The notes under the pieces: model-generated
What the model saw: the letters and a program-made list of their open reading frames with translations, nothing else
What the model was told of the DNA's origin: nothing
Databases searched by the model: none
Position numbers and translations under genes: made by a program
Assembly (NCBI GenBank): GCA_029945375.1
Contig: CM057058.1
Coordinates: 1,178,001 to 1,242,000, forward strand
Source of the DNA: Agaricus subrufescens
Taxonomy: Eukaryota; Basidiomycota; Agaricomycetes; Agaricales; Agaricaceae
Direction: 5' to 3'
Length of the DNA stretch: 64,000 bases
Shown: positions 15,018 through 27,654 of the stretch, piece by piece
Numbering within the stretch: position 1 is the stretch's first letter
Layout of the letters: the number at the start of each line of letters is the position of its first letter

Positions 15018-16719
15018 CTCCTTGTCGTCCTTGGATATACCAAAGTAATCGGATGCGTAATATAAGATTACTGTGAATTTTCAGCTTGTACGCTAACCCG
15101 AAATCATGATGCCAAGATACCCTTTTTATTCGTCATACCGCCTCTTTGAAAATGTAAACAAAAAATACAACGACAATTGTTTCACGTTCGTAGTCGGTCC
15201 CGGTGCCTCATTGTGAATATGAATCCACCACGCTTTGTCTCGGGAAGACTGAGTGAGCTGTCGACTATCATCAGTTTCAAACTTCAATTTCACTCATGGT
15301 CCGTAGGGTGAAGCAAATTTAGTCTTATCATGCATTCCGGGAATGCTCGTCTTCCGCAGTTGTATTTATCTATTACGATGACCTGCGGAGAATATCAGAA
15401 GGCTTGCATGATGCAAGTTTGTACAAAGTACCGTCTACACAACCGCGTGTTTGGTTTACGCAGAGTTTACGCAACTAACACATCGATTTGGGTCGAGTGC
15501 CGATAGAGCATGAATCTGGCATGGAGCCTGATTTTGCAGTACTTCATCTGTCTGAATGATTACTGGCATTTCTCCTTCAAGATCCGCTCCTTCAACGGAA
15601 ACGGCCTGTTTGATAATGCCATTCTACGGATAATATTACCCCCGAAATCTATTATATTCCCGATCTTGGTGACCGTAAAAGTGCATACTCAACATCATTC
15701 GATCTGTCCCCCTTTCGCCTGTATATATTCAATTCCGACAATTTACCCCTCACAGAATTCCCGGACAGACTACCAGCAGGGTTCCGACCTGAGGTGAACC
15801 CATGATTTTTTCGCTTGCTCATTTATTTTATCTGCTCCCCTGTCCGTATGCATGAGGTCAAAGGCAGGCCGCTTATTTTAACGAACGATGACATCGTCGC
15901 CACTCATTTGGTATTGATCTGCTCTTAGCGAAGAGTCCGCGTATTAATGAAGTAATCCAAGAACACTGTCATACAGATTGGGCATTCTAAAGAACATTCA
16001 CGAGCTTGATCATATTCGCGGGTATGTGCATTCACGGGGGAGTAACAGAAACAACGTTAGGAAATCTGGACCTTAGCTAGACCGTGAACGCAGGCACTCG
16101 AATGAATGTTTCACTGCCGAGTTTCTTCCGTGTCGATCATCGATGGAAATCTCTGTGCCACCTAGCATTGAAAATAGCTTTTCAATACTACCCACTGTTC
16201 CTTTGGTGTTTTCTATCGGGGCGAGAAGCGAATCCTCGGAGACATGAGTAAGAGAACCTGCTCCCTTTCGAAGACGGACATTCAACGGCCACTGACACTT
16301 TAGAAGCTCCGGAGCTCAAGTACAGTTTCAAACCGTCTCTCTATCACACTGGTTTCGATTCCACGTATTATTCCATTTGGATTGTTGACTATAGGAGTGG
16401 CATACGTTACATATGTGTTTTACATAAGTACATGCGTTACAAACAATAGTCAGAACGATGTAACGACGACTCCGACGCGATTACATGTGTGGCGGGGTGA
16501 GAGTGTCATGATGCTTGTGATATGCGATGAATTGAGTGAGTTGATCCTATTTATGTATGATAGTAATATGCAAAACGGTGAAAAAAAAAAAGAAAAATAA
16601 TGCCACTCTATGAGCTTGATATGTCGGTCATGATGCATAGACGTTCGTAAAATCGTGAAGGAGATAAGAACGAAGATGAAGAATAAAGAAAAATTTAATT
16701 TTTTGTTTACCAAGAAAGA
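15018..16719. other. Intergenic, 1.7 kb
   Basis: Short open frames only (for example 15510-15797 on + and 16073-16285 on -), with no domain, no intron logic and ordinary composition. An A-rich run lies near 16581-16600. Nothing else supportable. Confidence 0.45.
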
Positions 16720-19465
16720 TCATGAGGCAGCACCGGCTGACGCAAAGAGTCGTCCTGGCATAAACCAATGTCGCGGCGATCGCGACCTCTGCTCGCGACG
16801 ATTCCGCCTACCGACAGAAAACCGGCTCTGTCTACCTGAGGACGGCGAAGAAGTAGGATTTTCCGGGTGTGGCTGCTTCTGCGTCACACCATCTGTTCCA
16901 GAAAGATGGGTGGGAGTTCCAAAGGGGACGTTCTGTGATGTAAACGATTCGGCTTCCCGATCCCTGAGTCGACGACCTGCCTCCCACGTTCCAAACCAAA
17001 TTGATTCGCGACGCTGTTTCGTTTCTCTCCGTCTCGGTCCTGAACCTTCACCTTCGGTCTCTTCGGCATCAACCGCCTGAGCAAGCTTCTTATTACGCGT
17101 AATGAGCGATCGACCGGGCTTACTGTTCGCCTCGGGACGGGGAGACGAAGGAGCTTGCCGAAGGGGTTCGAAAGTAAAACCCCCAAACGTGAGCCCTGAG
17201 CTAGACTCGGTAGCGTTTTCAGTGCTTGTGACTGGGATGTTGGGGACGGTATCGTCGATAGAACTGATTTTGGCCGAAGGAGATCGTGTTTGTTCGTGCA
17301 CGGCGCGAGTTTGCTGTCGCGCGGGCGATGGTGTGCGAGGAAAGAATTTGAGCCCGAATAAGCCATTGAGTTTGGATTTTGTCCTAGTTGCTCCTCCACT
17401 ATTTGATCCGCCTCCTTCGATAAGTTGAGGTTTGTCGTGTCGATTCGGGGTGGGGATATGTGTCGGAGGCTCGGGGAAGAAGACGTGCGGCTGCCTTGAA
17501 GGTGACATAGGGGAAGGTGAGGATAAGGCGTCGGTCATCGCAATTGTGTCATAAACAGGGGAGAGATGCTGACTTTGTTCCGAGAAATAAGAATCTGTTA
17601 CCGTAGGAACTGGCCGAGGTTGAACTCGCAAAGGTAACCAATTCGGCTCTGGCGAGGGCGAATTGGATCGTAGAAAAACAGAAGGGCTGAGCATTCCAGT
17701 GCGGAAATGACGAGGAAGAATCGAACGTGGGGACATGATTGACGGCGATGATGATGTACGTGATGATGATCTAGAATAAATAGAAGGAGACGAAATATCC
17801 TGCGAGGCCTGCCAAGCTGAAGGGGAGATCATCTCCTTGTCCTCCGCGACGGCGGTCGTGGTGACAGCAGATGCGGGTAGCGCAATGACTTTGCTTTCCG
17901 AGATGGCGCTCGTTAAATAAAACATCGACGAGTACGGATCATATTCAATAGCGGTCTGCATAATTGCTGACTCTTCGGAGAAGCTATTATCGTTGACACT
18001 TGCAACGTGATCATAGAAACGTGGCCGAGGAATGTTGGTGTTGATAGTAAGGGGTTTACGATTCGGCATGGCAGCTTTGGAACCGAAGGCGACTTCAGCG
18101 CTATTCGGCGTAGTAGGAAACGAGGATGTAGGAGACTGAATAGAAGTTTCAGAAGGCGTTCGAGATCCATCGAACATATCCGAATTGTCGAGACCTAGCT
18201 CTGAATCGGAGGAAGACGTAGAAGATGTAGAAGAAATAGTAGATTCATAGGCCCATGTCGCACCGCAAGATGAGCGATTGGTACAATCAAAGGTGGATTC
18301 TTCGATACAAAGTGGTTGACCTGGGTGGGCGAAGACAATATCAGAAGTAGTGTCCTTACTCCAACGCGAGATGGCCACCTCGGGTTCAGGAGCAGGAGAA
18401 CGGGGAAGAGGGTCTGATTCTTCGGAAGAATCGCTGTCGATATCCATTCCAGACTCCCAGGGGCAACGAGCCATACTGCCCTCGAAGATAACACCTTCGG
18501 AATAGAATGAGGTAACGTCCCTGATTGCTCGTCGTACCTCACGAAGCGGGGTGCGGCGCCTATAATCAATGTCGAGCATGCCGACGAGAATTTTGTTGAC
18601 TTCGGAGGAAATAGGAAGGACGCTCGGGAGGAAGGTGTTGGGGCCGCGAATGTAAGCTTGGAATGTGGGGTCATCAGCAGTCGCCGACTTCCATGGATTG
18701 CGGCCCGTAGCAAGGTTCAAAAGGATGATGCCCAGAGACCAAATGTCGTTATGCATAGGAGAATAGTTCCCTTGATGCCCGAAATTGGAACCCTGGCACT
18801 CTGACGTAGGGGAAAAGGCGCCAACATCAATCAGCACGTGTAACGAAAGAGAGGGTATGAGACGAGAACTCACCTGGACTCATGTGAAACACGCTTCCGG
18901 TGCGGAACTCGTCACTCGTCTTCTCAGTCGTAGCCAGCCCGAAGTCAGTGATAGCGATCCGAAGCCCGTCTTCATAACAGAGGATGTTCTCAGGCTTGAG
19001 GTCACGATGATAGATACCGAGCGAGTGGCAATATTCAACTGCGTCAAGCAGCTGCAAGAACACGTGCTTGATGAGAGTGTCATCACCAAGATAACGACAG
19101 CTGTGGAGAATTTGGGTAAAGAGATCATGGTCTGGGGCGTAATCCATGATTATGTAGGTGAGATTATGGCTCTCCACTACACGGTGAAGGGTAACGACTC
19201 CTGGGTGCCTCGAAGCAAGCTGGTGAAGTGTGATTTCACGGATGTGGACTTGCCGAGACCGAGGGTTTTGAACTGGTGGGGCAACCAAGCACTTGACCGC
19301 ATAAGACTTCGGCGCCATAGAAGTCGGACGAGCTTCGACTGCGCGATAGACTACACCGTAACCACCGACACCCAAGACCTCCACGAGCTGGAGGGAGCCC
19401 CCGTCAATAACCGTCCCGATAGGTGGATGAACTGGCGAAAGTTGGAAGTGGCACTTGGAAGACAT
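16720..19465 (-). CDS. Ser/Thr protein kinase, Ran1/Sks1/Vhs1 type
   Basis: One 73-bp intron (18801-18873) splits the kinase domain; the protein is 890 aa. The catalytic domain occupies about residues 20-320: glycine loop GVGGYGVVY, AVKC lysine, HRDLKPEN catalytic loop, DFGLATT, and the substrate-binding MSPECQG created exactly across the splice. The activation segment ATTEKTSDEFRTGSVFHMSP is typical of the fission yeast Ran1/Pat1 and budding yeast Sks1/Vhs1 family, which act in nutrient and meiosis control. The remaining 570 residues are Ser/Pro-rich, predicted disordered, with many SP and RSP sites, consistent with a heavily phosphorylated regulatory tail. Family placement rests on the activation segment; the pathway role is inferred. 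Confidence 0.9.
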
Positions 19466-20036
19466 GACGATTAACGTAAAGAAAAAGAAGAAATAGTAAG
19501 AGAAGAGGGCGTGAGCACCAGTGCCAACGGCGGGGAGGGGGACTTGTGGGAGTCAGAGCGAGGGCAGACAGGCGTTTATAAAGCAAGAGAAGTCAAGAAT
19601 GTTCGAGCCGAGTCAATGGCAAGCGTGATCAGCGCCCCTGGTGTGCGTGTTGAACACGAGGCGAGAAGGTGAAATTAGAATGTTGTGACCAAGGAGTTTG
19701 CAACGACCTGCAACATCCCGCAGGTGGTCCGCAAGTGTTTTAACTCGTTTTGGATTGTATACATGTTGAAACTGGGAGTCAGCGGTGAGTTATGGCAGAG
19801 GAACTGCACACAGACGACCTGAGACAAATATAGAAAACTTACCGAGCAGCTTGTTCGGACTACGTTCCCATCTCACACGCGGGGCTCTCGTAATCAGTTG
19901 TTCAAAAGGGGATACTTCCCAACGTATCCCGGCAACTTAAATGTAGGGTTATAGCCAAGTTGAAGCAATCAAACTCTCCGCAGCTGACCGTCTACTCCTG
20001 ACAGTGAAGCGGTTGGGGCAGAGAACTTCTTTCAAC
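19466..20036. other. Upstream region of the kinase
   Basis: Promoter side of the minus-strand kinase gene; no gene or RNA seen. Confidence 0.45.
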
Positions 20037-20942
20037 CTAATCGCATAAGCGAGGCGTACTGTTCGATATGTCCCATTCATACAATTGAATGACGAGAGAG
20101 GGGATAAAACCGGAGCTGGAGTGGCTGATCCGGGAGTAAACAGAGTTGATTCTCTCCTTTGCTATATAAGGTTCGGATAGAAGGAAGTCCGGAGGCAGAG
20201 AATCAGACCAGAGCGATGAGTGAGCATTCCATATAATATGTCCATAACACGGCCGCCATGAACTGCTTGGAAGTTCTTCGTAAAATTTATATGGATCTTG
20301 ATGGGTAAACATAAGTTGATCAGATCTTTGAGCTGACTTATGATTAGGGGCGATGATGCTTAAAGTTACAATGTTGTTGCGGAGAGGTAATTTCTCCACA
20401 GAACGCCGTCCAGTGCCCCTCAAGACTAGCTGCTGCAGATTCCGTCACCTTAATGTGGCTTGAAATTGCGGGAGACGGAAGAAAATCATTTCAATCTCCT
20501 TCAAGCTCCAAGTGTGATGATATCCTCCCAAAAGTGTAGATTTGGGGACTATCCGAGAGCATGACTTTCGGCTTTAAAGCTACTCGGGTTTCGCAAGGAA
20601 CACGAGTGCCACACTGAACCCGAAGGCAGTGTTGACAACGCTTTCCGCGCTTAAGTAGAATATTAGCAGGTGTAAAACATGAGGCACACAATTTCTAAAT
20701 GGAATTTGGCATAGTCAGAGCCATCATAGCACACACACAATTGCGAAACCAAGCTTGGAGACGTTGGTTTGATTAAGGCTAGCAAAAGTGTGTGCACTGG
20801 TCAACAACAATTGTCTTGTTGATGGAAGATGATCGCCTACCCGCCACGGGCGGATCATGACGGGCCGCAACGTCGTGATCAAGCCTGAATGATGTTTGAA
20901 ATCTAAAAACATATCACTGAAATAAGACATGTGTTCATCCAT
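20037..20942 (-). pseudogene. Possible degenerate gene (F-box/leucine-rich style)
   Basis: Three minus-strand open segments can be partly joined. Segment 1 (20942 downward) splices through a 40-bp-class intron with a CTGAC branch-like site into segment 2, giving KLCASCFTPANIL and then CQHC, a possible zinc-binding CxxC pair. After that the frame fails. A leucine-rich stretch (EIEMIFFRLPQFQATL, then NLQQLVLRG) reads well in another frame but has an in-frame TGA between the two parts, and I find no GT-AG pair that bridges it. This looks like a remnant of a leucine-rich, F-box-like protein. Could also be a functional gene whose splicing I misread. Confidence 0.3.
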
Positions 20943-21832
20943 GGTTGCTTGGAAGTAATGTGAATACGCTCAATTACTTGTATGTTACACCATTCATGGG
21001 TAGTCTGTCAGGGTGAACTTGCAACCTTCGACGACCGCTCTGCTTTAGGAATCAAACCACGAGATCACTCCCCCGGTTATTGTGATCAGTGACGTTGAAA
21101 GAGGTCAAGCATATCCAGTGTCGTCTTGGTCCCGTTGGAATCAGGATCTTTGAACAAGAACGCACGGTTACCTTCAATCAGTGTGAGTCAGAAGACTAAA
21201 TCAAGTAGTCGGTAGGATTGGTTGAATCTAGATTTGCGCCGCCGAATACACTGTATCCCCAGGAAACACGCCTTCACGCCAACAGTAACATAATGTTTTG
21301 AAATGTATCCGGCCCGGCTTATTGAAGCACTGAACAAGGCGATAGATTATTTGCTCCCTTGAACATGCATCACACCGCATGCCCCAAACAAATTTGGGCA
21401 TTTAGCGAGCCTTCTCTGGAGCATTCTGATTTTCCCCTGTGTTTGTGACAGGGATGTAGTGAGTCCTGTTTAGGTAAATATACACGGTCTTGGTATCGGC
21501 AGCTCATACTTATATCCCTTTTGCTTGACCTGATTTTTAGGTATCCGATGTGATGGGGGAAGCCTCTTATGCTTGCACTAGACTGGGCAGAAAATGAGGA
21601 ACCTTCAATCGGCGCCGGGCGAAGCCGACAAACGTCGTGATTAGCTCGGAGCCACGTGACTACCGTGACGGGCTGCTCCTGTCAACATCGAGTATTGTTG
21701 AACTTGTTTCTTGTTTCCAACGTTCATCACAGCGCTCAACCTTCAACACAGCTGTTTGACTTATACCTCTAATTTTCCCTCACATTATTTTACCTTTTTA
21801 TCGGCTTTCCTGCGAACCCGGACGCCCTCGAC
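20943..21832. other. Intergenic, upstream of the KEN-box gene
   Basis: No gene supported. Around 20995-21070 the minus strand has tRNA-like sequence blocks that do not fold into a cloverleaf. Confidence 0.4.
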
Positions 21833-22754
21833 ATGGCCTCTCGCAGTTTCACCGTCTTTCAGGATGCAACTCCTGCCGAGGCTCCAAAAGCCAAGGTAGT
21901 CACTTCTGGCGTCATGGCTACGCGATCATCAGCCCGTCTCAATAATATGGCTTCCCATTCATCGACTTCTAAAGATGCCGCACCAGTTGATAAGGAAAAC
22001 TTTCATCCAGCCACTGGTCAACGTACGGCATCCACCACGTCGAAAAAGCGCAAGACAAATGTACTGGCAGTGAAGCCATCCGCTCCTCTCACTATCAAAA
22101 AAGTGAAATCAACAAAGACGATGAATCCCGTGACGTCCACCTCTCCCAAGAAGCGTAAAGTGCCCTCTGAGGCCCTCAAATCGAAACTTTCCATGAAAAA
22201 AAGCAGTAAAAATAGCGGGACATTGCGAAAGTCCACTAGCAAACGATCGACCCGAAAGGCGCCTGAACTACCTCCTGTAAATGAAGAGCTTAATGGGAAT
22301 GGTCCAAAAGCTGAGGATGACACGCAAGCCTCGATCGATTCGCGGTGCTATGACCTGACGGTCCGGCCTTTGGCTGACGTGTCGCAGGCTTATGAAGTCA
22401 TTGAGCTCGCCGGCGATGCTGCCACCACCCCACAAGGCAAAGTCAAGTTCCGCAAGGTAGGAATCATCCCCCTATTCGTTTTCTAAATATTACTCACTTC
22501 GCATTACGTCGTAGGATGCCTCTGCAGAGCCGGATCTCCGTGACTTCTTTTCTTCGTCACAAACACTTGCTTCTCTGCCTTCTACATCTACTGCTTGCTC
22601 TTCATTTGCGGACACAGTGGAAAGCCGTAAATTTTCTACTCCGGAGCGGAAGCAAATATACGCTGCCTTCACCTTTTCTTCGCCTTCCCCTTCTAGCGAA
22701 AGATTTAGGTCGTCATCACGAGCAGGCAGCAAATCTCCTTCCGAATCGACATAA
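21833..22754 (+). CDS. Basic disordered protein with a KEN box
   Basis: Two exons, 21833-22456 and 22515-22754 (58-bp intron), give 287 aa. No globular domain is recognisable. Residues 54-56 are KEN in the context DKENFHP, a classical APC/C-Cdh1 degron with a trailing Pro; a possible RxxL box lies just upstream (RSSARLNN). Residues 60-150 are Lys-rich with several nuclear-localisation-like clusters (KKRKT, PKKRKV). A conserved-looking patch follows (CYDLTVRPLADVSQAYEVI), and the C-terminus has proline-directed sites (STPERKQIY, SSPSPSS). This combination suggests a nuclear protein degraded at mitotic exit and phosphorylated by Cdk, such as a securin-like or transcriptional cell-cycle regulator, but I cannot assign an orthologue. 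Confidence 0.7.
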
Positions 22755-24802
22755 CGCATGATAACAGTCAATTTACCGCTTCTCTCCAATCTCGATTAGT
22801 GGTTGCTCAACAAATAACCACTCGCAATCTTCGAATCGTATCAACGACTTGATACGACTGGCGATTCCCGAGTTATCTCCGCATTTCTCACCCAACCTCG
22901 CATTATTTCACGTTATGGTCATTTTCTTAACACTAATACGTTTTGGACATCTACCTAACACAATAAATTTTCCCCTCGATAACATTCTACCTCCTCTATA
23001 GTCAGAGGATACTATCCACCCACCACTTCGGGACGCTATTTATTTGCATGCCTGTCTGGTCCTATATCGAGACGTTAGTTAGATTTGTTCTACTGAAACA
23101 ACTCCCTTGTATCATCCTATCCCACATGCGATGTTCCTAATGCCAGGCCTTCCTCAACTTCGACTTCAGATTGTTCCGGGCGATGTGGATTGCGACTCAA
23201 TTGTACTGCTTGCGTGGTCCGACCAGATAGGTAAGGAACCCTCAGCTAATCATTAAAGCTCCACTCATGTCGGATGAGGAGAGATTTGCTTGTTTTTTTT
23301 TTCGACTGGGTACATATTGCATCACTCTAGCCTTTTACTGAGAGCAACTGGAGCAAGTTATTCTTGGCGCGAGGAGGACTTCATAATGGAGTTACTGTTT
23401 TAAAGTAGCGCACCCCCTCCGGTGATGAGTTCGATGCAGGCGAGACTAATGGGCCTCCATCTCTCGAAACGGACCTGTTCCAGGCTACGGGCTACCAAGT
23501 AACACTGCATGGAGTTCGGCTCTAAATATCGCTTTGTGAGTCTCGTGTGTTTATCTATTTGAGGAGCCCATGACGCTATATATAATTACAATTAGATCTC
23601 GGGTAACTTTAACCCCAACACGTGTTGTAGTGTAGGCCTTTCTTCCTTTCCATCTCGGAGTCTGATATTGTAGTATATGATCTAGTGGCCTGTGGCGGAG
23701 TCTGCTACAGCGATAACCTCAACGTCAAAATTGGCTATTGATGCGAGCCGTTCTCTCCGCCATTTTCTTCAGATTGCATTAATATAATCAACACAGCTTG
23801 GTGCGTACCCTATACTCACTGCGTAAAGACAATGAATTGATACGTTTGGGTCAAGGGTAGTCGTGTGTGGCCAATATGTGTGCGTGTGCCTCTCGGGATC
23901 ATTGGATCGCAATTGGCAGTTAACACTCACCCGTGCTCAATAATAACTCAACGCCATCGTTTGTCTGAAACAACGATAGGAGATATATTTTTGGCCTGTA
24001 CAGCATTCATGACGTTTTCCAGCGCCCCCTCACGAGAGTGCTTCTTGCTGCACGTCTAACACGTTTTTACCTGCGGCCTCGGGCTACGTGTCCACTCTAC
24101 TGGAAATCACTTACTTCTTCCGGATCATCACTGACTCTTCAGAAACGTTCACATTTTCTCGACAGAACACAAGCCATTTAGTCTGAACTTGGCAGGGACA
24201 AAGTATCGATTCCAACATCAATCCCAATGTCATGCATTGACCGCATGCCCAATTGTTGCGACGTAGTTATTCTGGCTTGCACCTCCATTCTAGGACAAGA
24301 AGTTCCGAATTCTGCCTTATTGTATCTGCGCAGTAAGGTTAAAGAGCAGGCCCCTATTTCTCCGTTCCGCTTGCTCATCTATCTCCTTCGTTCTATTCCC
24401 TATGCCCCATAGCCCTTTGCGACCGACCGAAAGATCGGATTCTCACGTCACAGCTCCACTACTGTTCATTATTTCTCTCCTCTTTTCGGCGAGAACGAAC
24501 GAGCCCTCAGATCTGCTCTCCCTCAATCGGCGCCTCCAGTGTAGTGGATCCGTCATTTTCCAATAGCGGAAATATCATTCCGAATAAAATTTGTTTGAGA
24601 GAGAGAGTTTTTTCTTTCATGATTGTCAAATTGGAACAACGATGTGTGTTGGACGTTGTATATGTATTACACTGTTAATCGGGACTCAGGTGAAGTGAAT
24701 AACTTTCTGCCAAACCTCGTTGTTCGACAAAGGAAATGGGAGTTTAACCACATTAAAAAAGGGTACTGAAACTGTTACTACGATAAAGGTAACATAACGA
24801 TA
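22755..24802. other. Intergenic, 2 kb
   Basis: No open frame above background, no tRNA and no paired repeats recognised. It contains the 3' flanks of the KEN-box gene (+) and of the first membrane glycoprotein (-). Confidence 0.45.
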
Positions 24803-26989
24803 TTAACGAAGGGGGGTAAACTCCATGGACATAGTCTCGTTAGCACTACTAGAGTCTAAGAAAAGCGTTACGGGAGTCGCGTCAAAGTTACAGGCGCAGA
24901 GATCCCTTCCATTGCCAGATTTATCACCGCTGAAGTCCACCGGGATCAGCAACCCTGGCTGATTTGGAGAGGTTTCATTACACAATGATGATGTTCCAAC
25001 AACTACCCTCCCTATCGACGTGTGGTTCAGGACTTCCTTCATGTATCCAAACCTGAGTGATCTCGTTCCGATGAGAATGAGCACAAGGAAGAACGAAGGA
25101 ATCCATATGGCTAGTAGGATGAATCCAGGAATAGCGAACTCCATCCTGTACTCCATCGAAGGTCTGTTTGTGGAGAAGAAGGCGGTGGAGTTCGTCGCTG
25201 TTCCAACGACGCTATTCACCATCATGTCTGTCCAAATGATGTTTCTGATGCTAGCATATCCGAAAATGGGATTCTGCTCGACGATGATCTGGTACTTCCT
25301 CTGCATCGCATAGTCGAAGGTGCCGCGATAGTCAAGCAGGAAATTATTGCCCTGGACAACTGGTGAATAGACTTGCATCCACACGTTCGCATGTGCGGCA
25401 TATGCGGAACCCCCTGCAAAGAAATTCACGCTGAACGTAGATTGTCCAGCAGGTAAATAAAGATGTTCACTGCGTACTGGCCAAATTGACGAATTGTTCT
25501 CGTATTTATCGTCGATCCTCCCCCATACTAGGTCAATAGAACTGATGGTATAATCTCCCTTCTCTATACCCCAAAGTATGATTTGGCCAGCGGGTTTGCG
25601 GCTTATCTGAACGTTTTGGAGGTTGGTCAGATCAGTAGCTGAGAACGTGATCGCTTGAATTGATGCTCGTGTAGTGCTTGCACATACGTGAATGTCTTGC
25701 ATCCACCTAGATCCTTCATTGAAGTCCCTCGGATCTCCCCCGTCGGCACGCAAAGGCGGGCCAAAGAAGGGACCACAAGATACATGAACGTTAGATACGT
25801 TTGCGTTATCGGCCTGCCCGAAGCCTTGACAAGCAATGGAAGTTTCAGAGCCGATTTCCATAGAGCCATTCAGGTAACTGAGTGGTAGCGGCGTGATATG
25901 TCCGATTGTCACCCCACTAAGGGATGAACCAGACGCCACATTGTGTTTGATCGTGTAGTCCTTACCCTCAAAGGACGATTCGCGGGTGGCGTTCAGGTAA
26001 AGCATAGCCATGAGATTACTCAGTACCGCGCCCTTATAGGCGTGTTGACCGAGGTCGATGTTTTGGCCGTCACGATTAAGTGGGGGAAAGTTGAGAGTGA
26101 GATTATGAAAACCTCCGTGGTCGGTCAGATTGTATGTTTCGTGAACTGCATCGGGTCCGCTCTCCGTTAGTTCATAGGATATCGTGAGGTTTGTGTTTAT
26201 ACACTCGGTAAGGGGTTCTAGCCATAGAACGTCTTGTGACCAAGCGCCGCCGTTAGCGGCTTTCGGAACTGTGATGTTCCAAAATCCGATGCCTGGGTGA
26301 TTCGTGGTCATATCGACAATAAGGCCTTCGACGGCAAAGATACTGTCTCGCTGAAGAAAGGACTGGATGGTACCCAATCGACCAGAACTACCGGATAGAC
26401 TTTCATTACCGAGTATTTCAGTATAGAACCGACGGTATTGTGAAGTAAAAGGTCCTTGTGCAGTACTGTTGAATATTTCGACAGTGGAAGCAACATACGT
26501 CGTGTTATTCGACCCAGCAGTGAGGTTCGGGCACGGAAGAAGTCCATCCGGCCCACATGGGCGCCCATATTGGTAATTATATCGGTTTGGGGTGGTGGCG
26601 AGAGCGAGGGGGGAGTTATCCGGAAGGTAGTTGGTGTCTACAATTTGGGGGTGATCTGGAATCAGGGGGCCATCATGGAGTCCTAGGGGAAGAATGACGC
26701 CTGCAACTGCGACAAGCACCGTACACAAGGTGATTAAGTTTGAAATGGTGGGCACCGGAAATCCGGCAGATTTACTCGACGTTGAGTCAGAGCGAAGGAT
26801 CCTAGGCCATATAGAAGAATGAAGTATTTGGCCAAGTGAACTCCATGCAACAGCTTGGTTAGTTCTCGACATTAAATGTATCACGAGCAGAACAAGCGAC
26901 GCAGGTAATGTCACCTGGACGAAGGTGATGGCAACATTGATGATTGTAGCCGCTTTGGCGACAGAAAGTTGTGAGACGACATAGATCAT
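24803..26989 (-). CDS. Large membrane glycoprotein, fungal family, paralogue 1
   Basis: Single-exon 728-aa protein of unknown function, closely similar to the gene at 37247-39352. The N-terminus has two membrane segments (about residues 15-40 and 85-105, the latter VLVAVAGVILPLGL). A long ectodomain of about 500 residues follows, rich in N-glycosylation sequons (NLT, NNT, NST, NIT, NAT) and Cys. A third segment near residues 625-650 (FAIPGFILLAIWIPSFFLVLILIG) leads to a short tail. Conserved landmarks shared with paralogue 3 are VEGLIVDM, GFWN, HGGF, QHAYKGA, WGRxDDKYE, RNIIWTD and VLxHTSxGRV. The start is supported by the same first residues in all three copies. Possibly a surface receptor or cell-wall-facing protein; that is inference only. 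Confidence 0.8.
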   Translation of the reverse strand: MIYVVSQLSVAKAATIINVAITFVQVTLPASLVLLVIHLMSRTNQAVAWSSLGQILHSSIWPRILRSDSTSSKSAGFPVPTISNLITLCTVLVAVAGVILPLGLHDGPLIPDHPQIVDTNYLPDNSPLALATTPNRYNYQYGRPCGPDGLLPCPNLTAGSNNTTYVASTVEIFNSTAQGPFTSQYRRFYTEILGNESLSGSSGRLGTIQSFLQRDSIFAVEGLIVDMTTNHPGIGFWNITVPKAANGGAWSQDVLWLEPLTECINTNLTISYELTESGPDAVHETYNLTDHGGFHNLTLNFPPLNRDGQNIDLGQHAYKGAVLSNLMAMLYLNATRESSFEGKDYTIKHNVASGSSLSGVTIGHITPLPLSYLNGSMEIGSETSIACQGFGQADNANVSNVHVSCGPFFGPPLRADGGDPRDFNEGSRWMQDIHVCASTTRASIQAITFSATDLTNLQNVQISRKPAGQIILWGIEKGDYTISSIDLVWGRIDDKYENNSSIWPVRSEHLYLPAGQSTFSVNFFAGGSAYAAHANVWMQVYSPVVQGNNFLLDYRGTFDYAMQRKYQIIVEQNPIFGYASIRNIIWTDMMVNSVVGTATNSTAFFSTNRPSMEYRMEFAIPGFILLAIWIPSFFLVLILIGTRSLRFGYMKEVLNHTSIGRVVVGTSSLCNETSPNQPGLLIPVDFSGDKSGNGRDLCACNFDATPVTLFLDSSSANETMSMEFTPLR

Positions 26990-27654
26990 AATCTAAACAT
27001 TAGCACCAGGTACCTAGCAAAAACCGTGCGGGACACTTACTGAAGAAAATTTACACTAGAAGTGCACCACAATAGCTTGGGACAAGAGTGCCGTCACCCT
27101 CAGGGAGTGCGACATGTGGACACTGACTCTCCGAGTGTCTAAATTAAAATGGAACCTGCTTTGAACCTGCCTATCTCCATTGTCCCACATTTGACAGCGG
27201 GCAGGGTTGTTTACAATCCAACAGGAACGCATTGCCATCAATCTCTATCAATATCAAATGTAAATCTAGAATGTCACAGCCTGTCAAATGTGACATCTGA
27301 CCAGCATCTGACGCCACCGGGCAGGATCACGCTTTCAATGCCACTGCAGTGCGATGAAATAACCTGCGAATAGTTTTCAGACGTTTACTCCGAAACATGC
27401 ACAAAAGATCTTGACCCACTGGCTGATGCTGAGGGAGTAGACGAACTCCTTATGTGCGATGAATACCCTTGTTGCGAATCTCCTTTCGAAAAATCGCTGT
27501 TGTGAAAGACCTGGCGGTAGCGGGAATTTGATATGTGTATTTGTGCTGTTGTGACTACATTTGTTCTGGGTGTAGATGTGTTAGGTAAGTACAGGGCAAA
27601 AAGTGCTCATAACCTATACCTCATTTACAACTTTTGGGAAAATGTATAGTATAT
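26990..27654. other. Intergenic between paralogue 1 and its pseudogene
   Basis: Promoter side of paralogue 1; no gene supported. Confidence 0.45.

Noticed and set aside
15510..15797. 95-codon plus-strand frame
   Set aside because: Low-complexity, no recognisable domain and no plausible introns.
18785..19474. 229-codon plus-strand frame opposite the kinase
   Set aside because: Exact antisense of the kinase catalytic domain, which is clearly the real gene.
20995..21070. tRNA-like blocks on the minus strand
   Set aside because: Sequences resembling a T-loop and a D-arm are present, but acceptor and T stems do not pair, so no cloverleaf forms.
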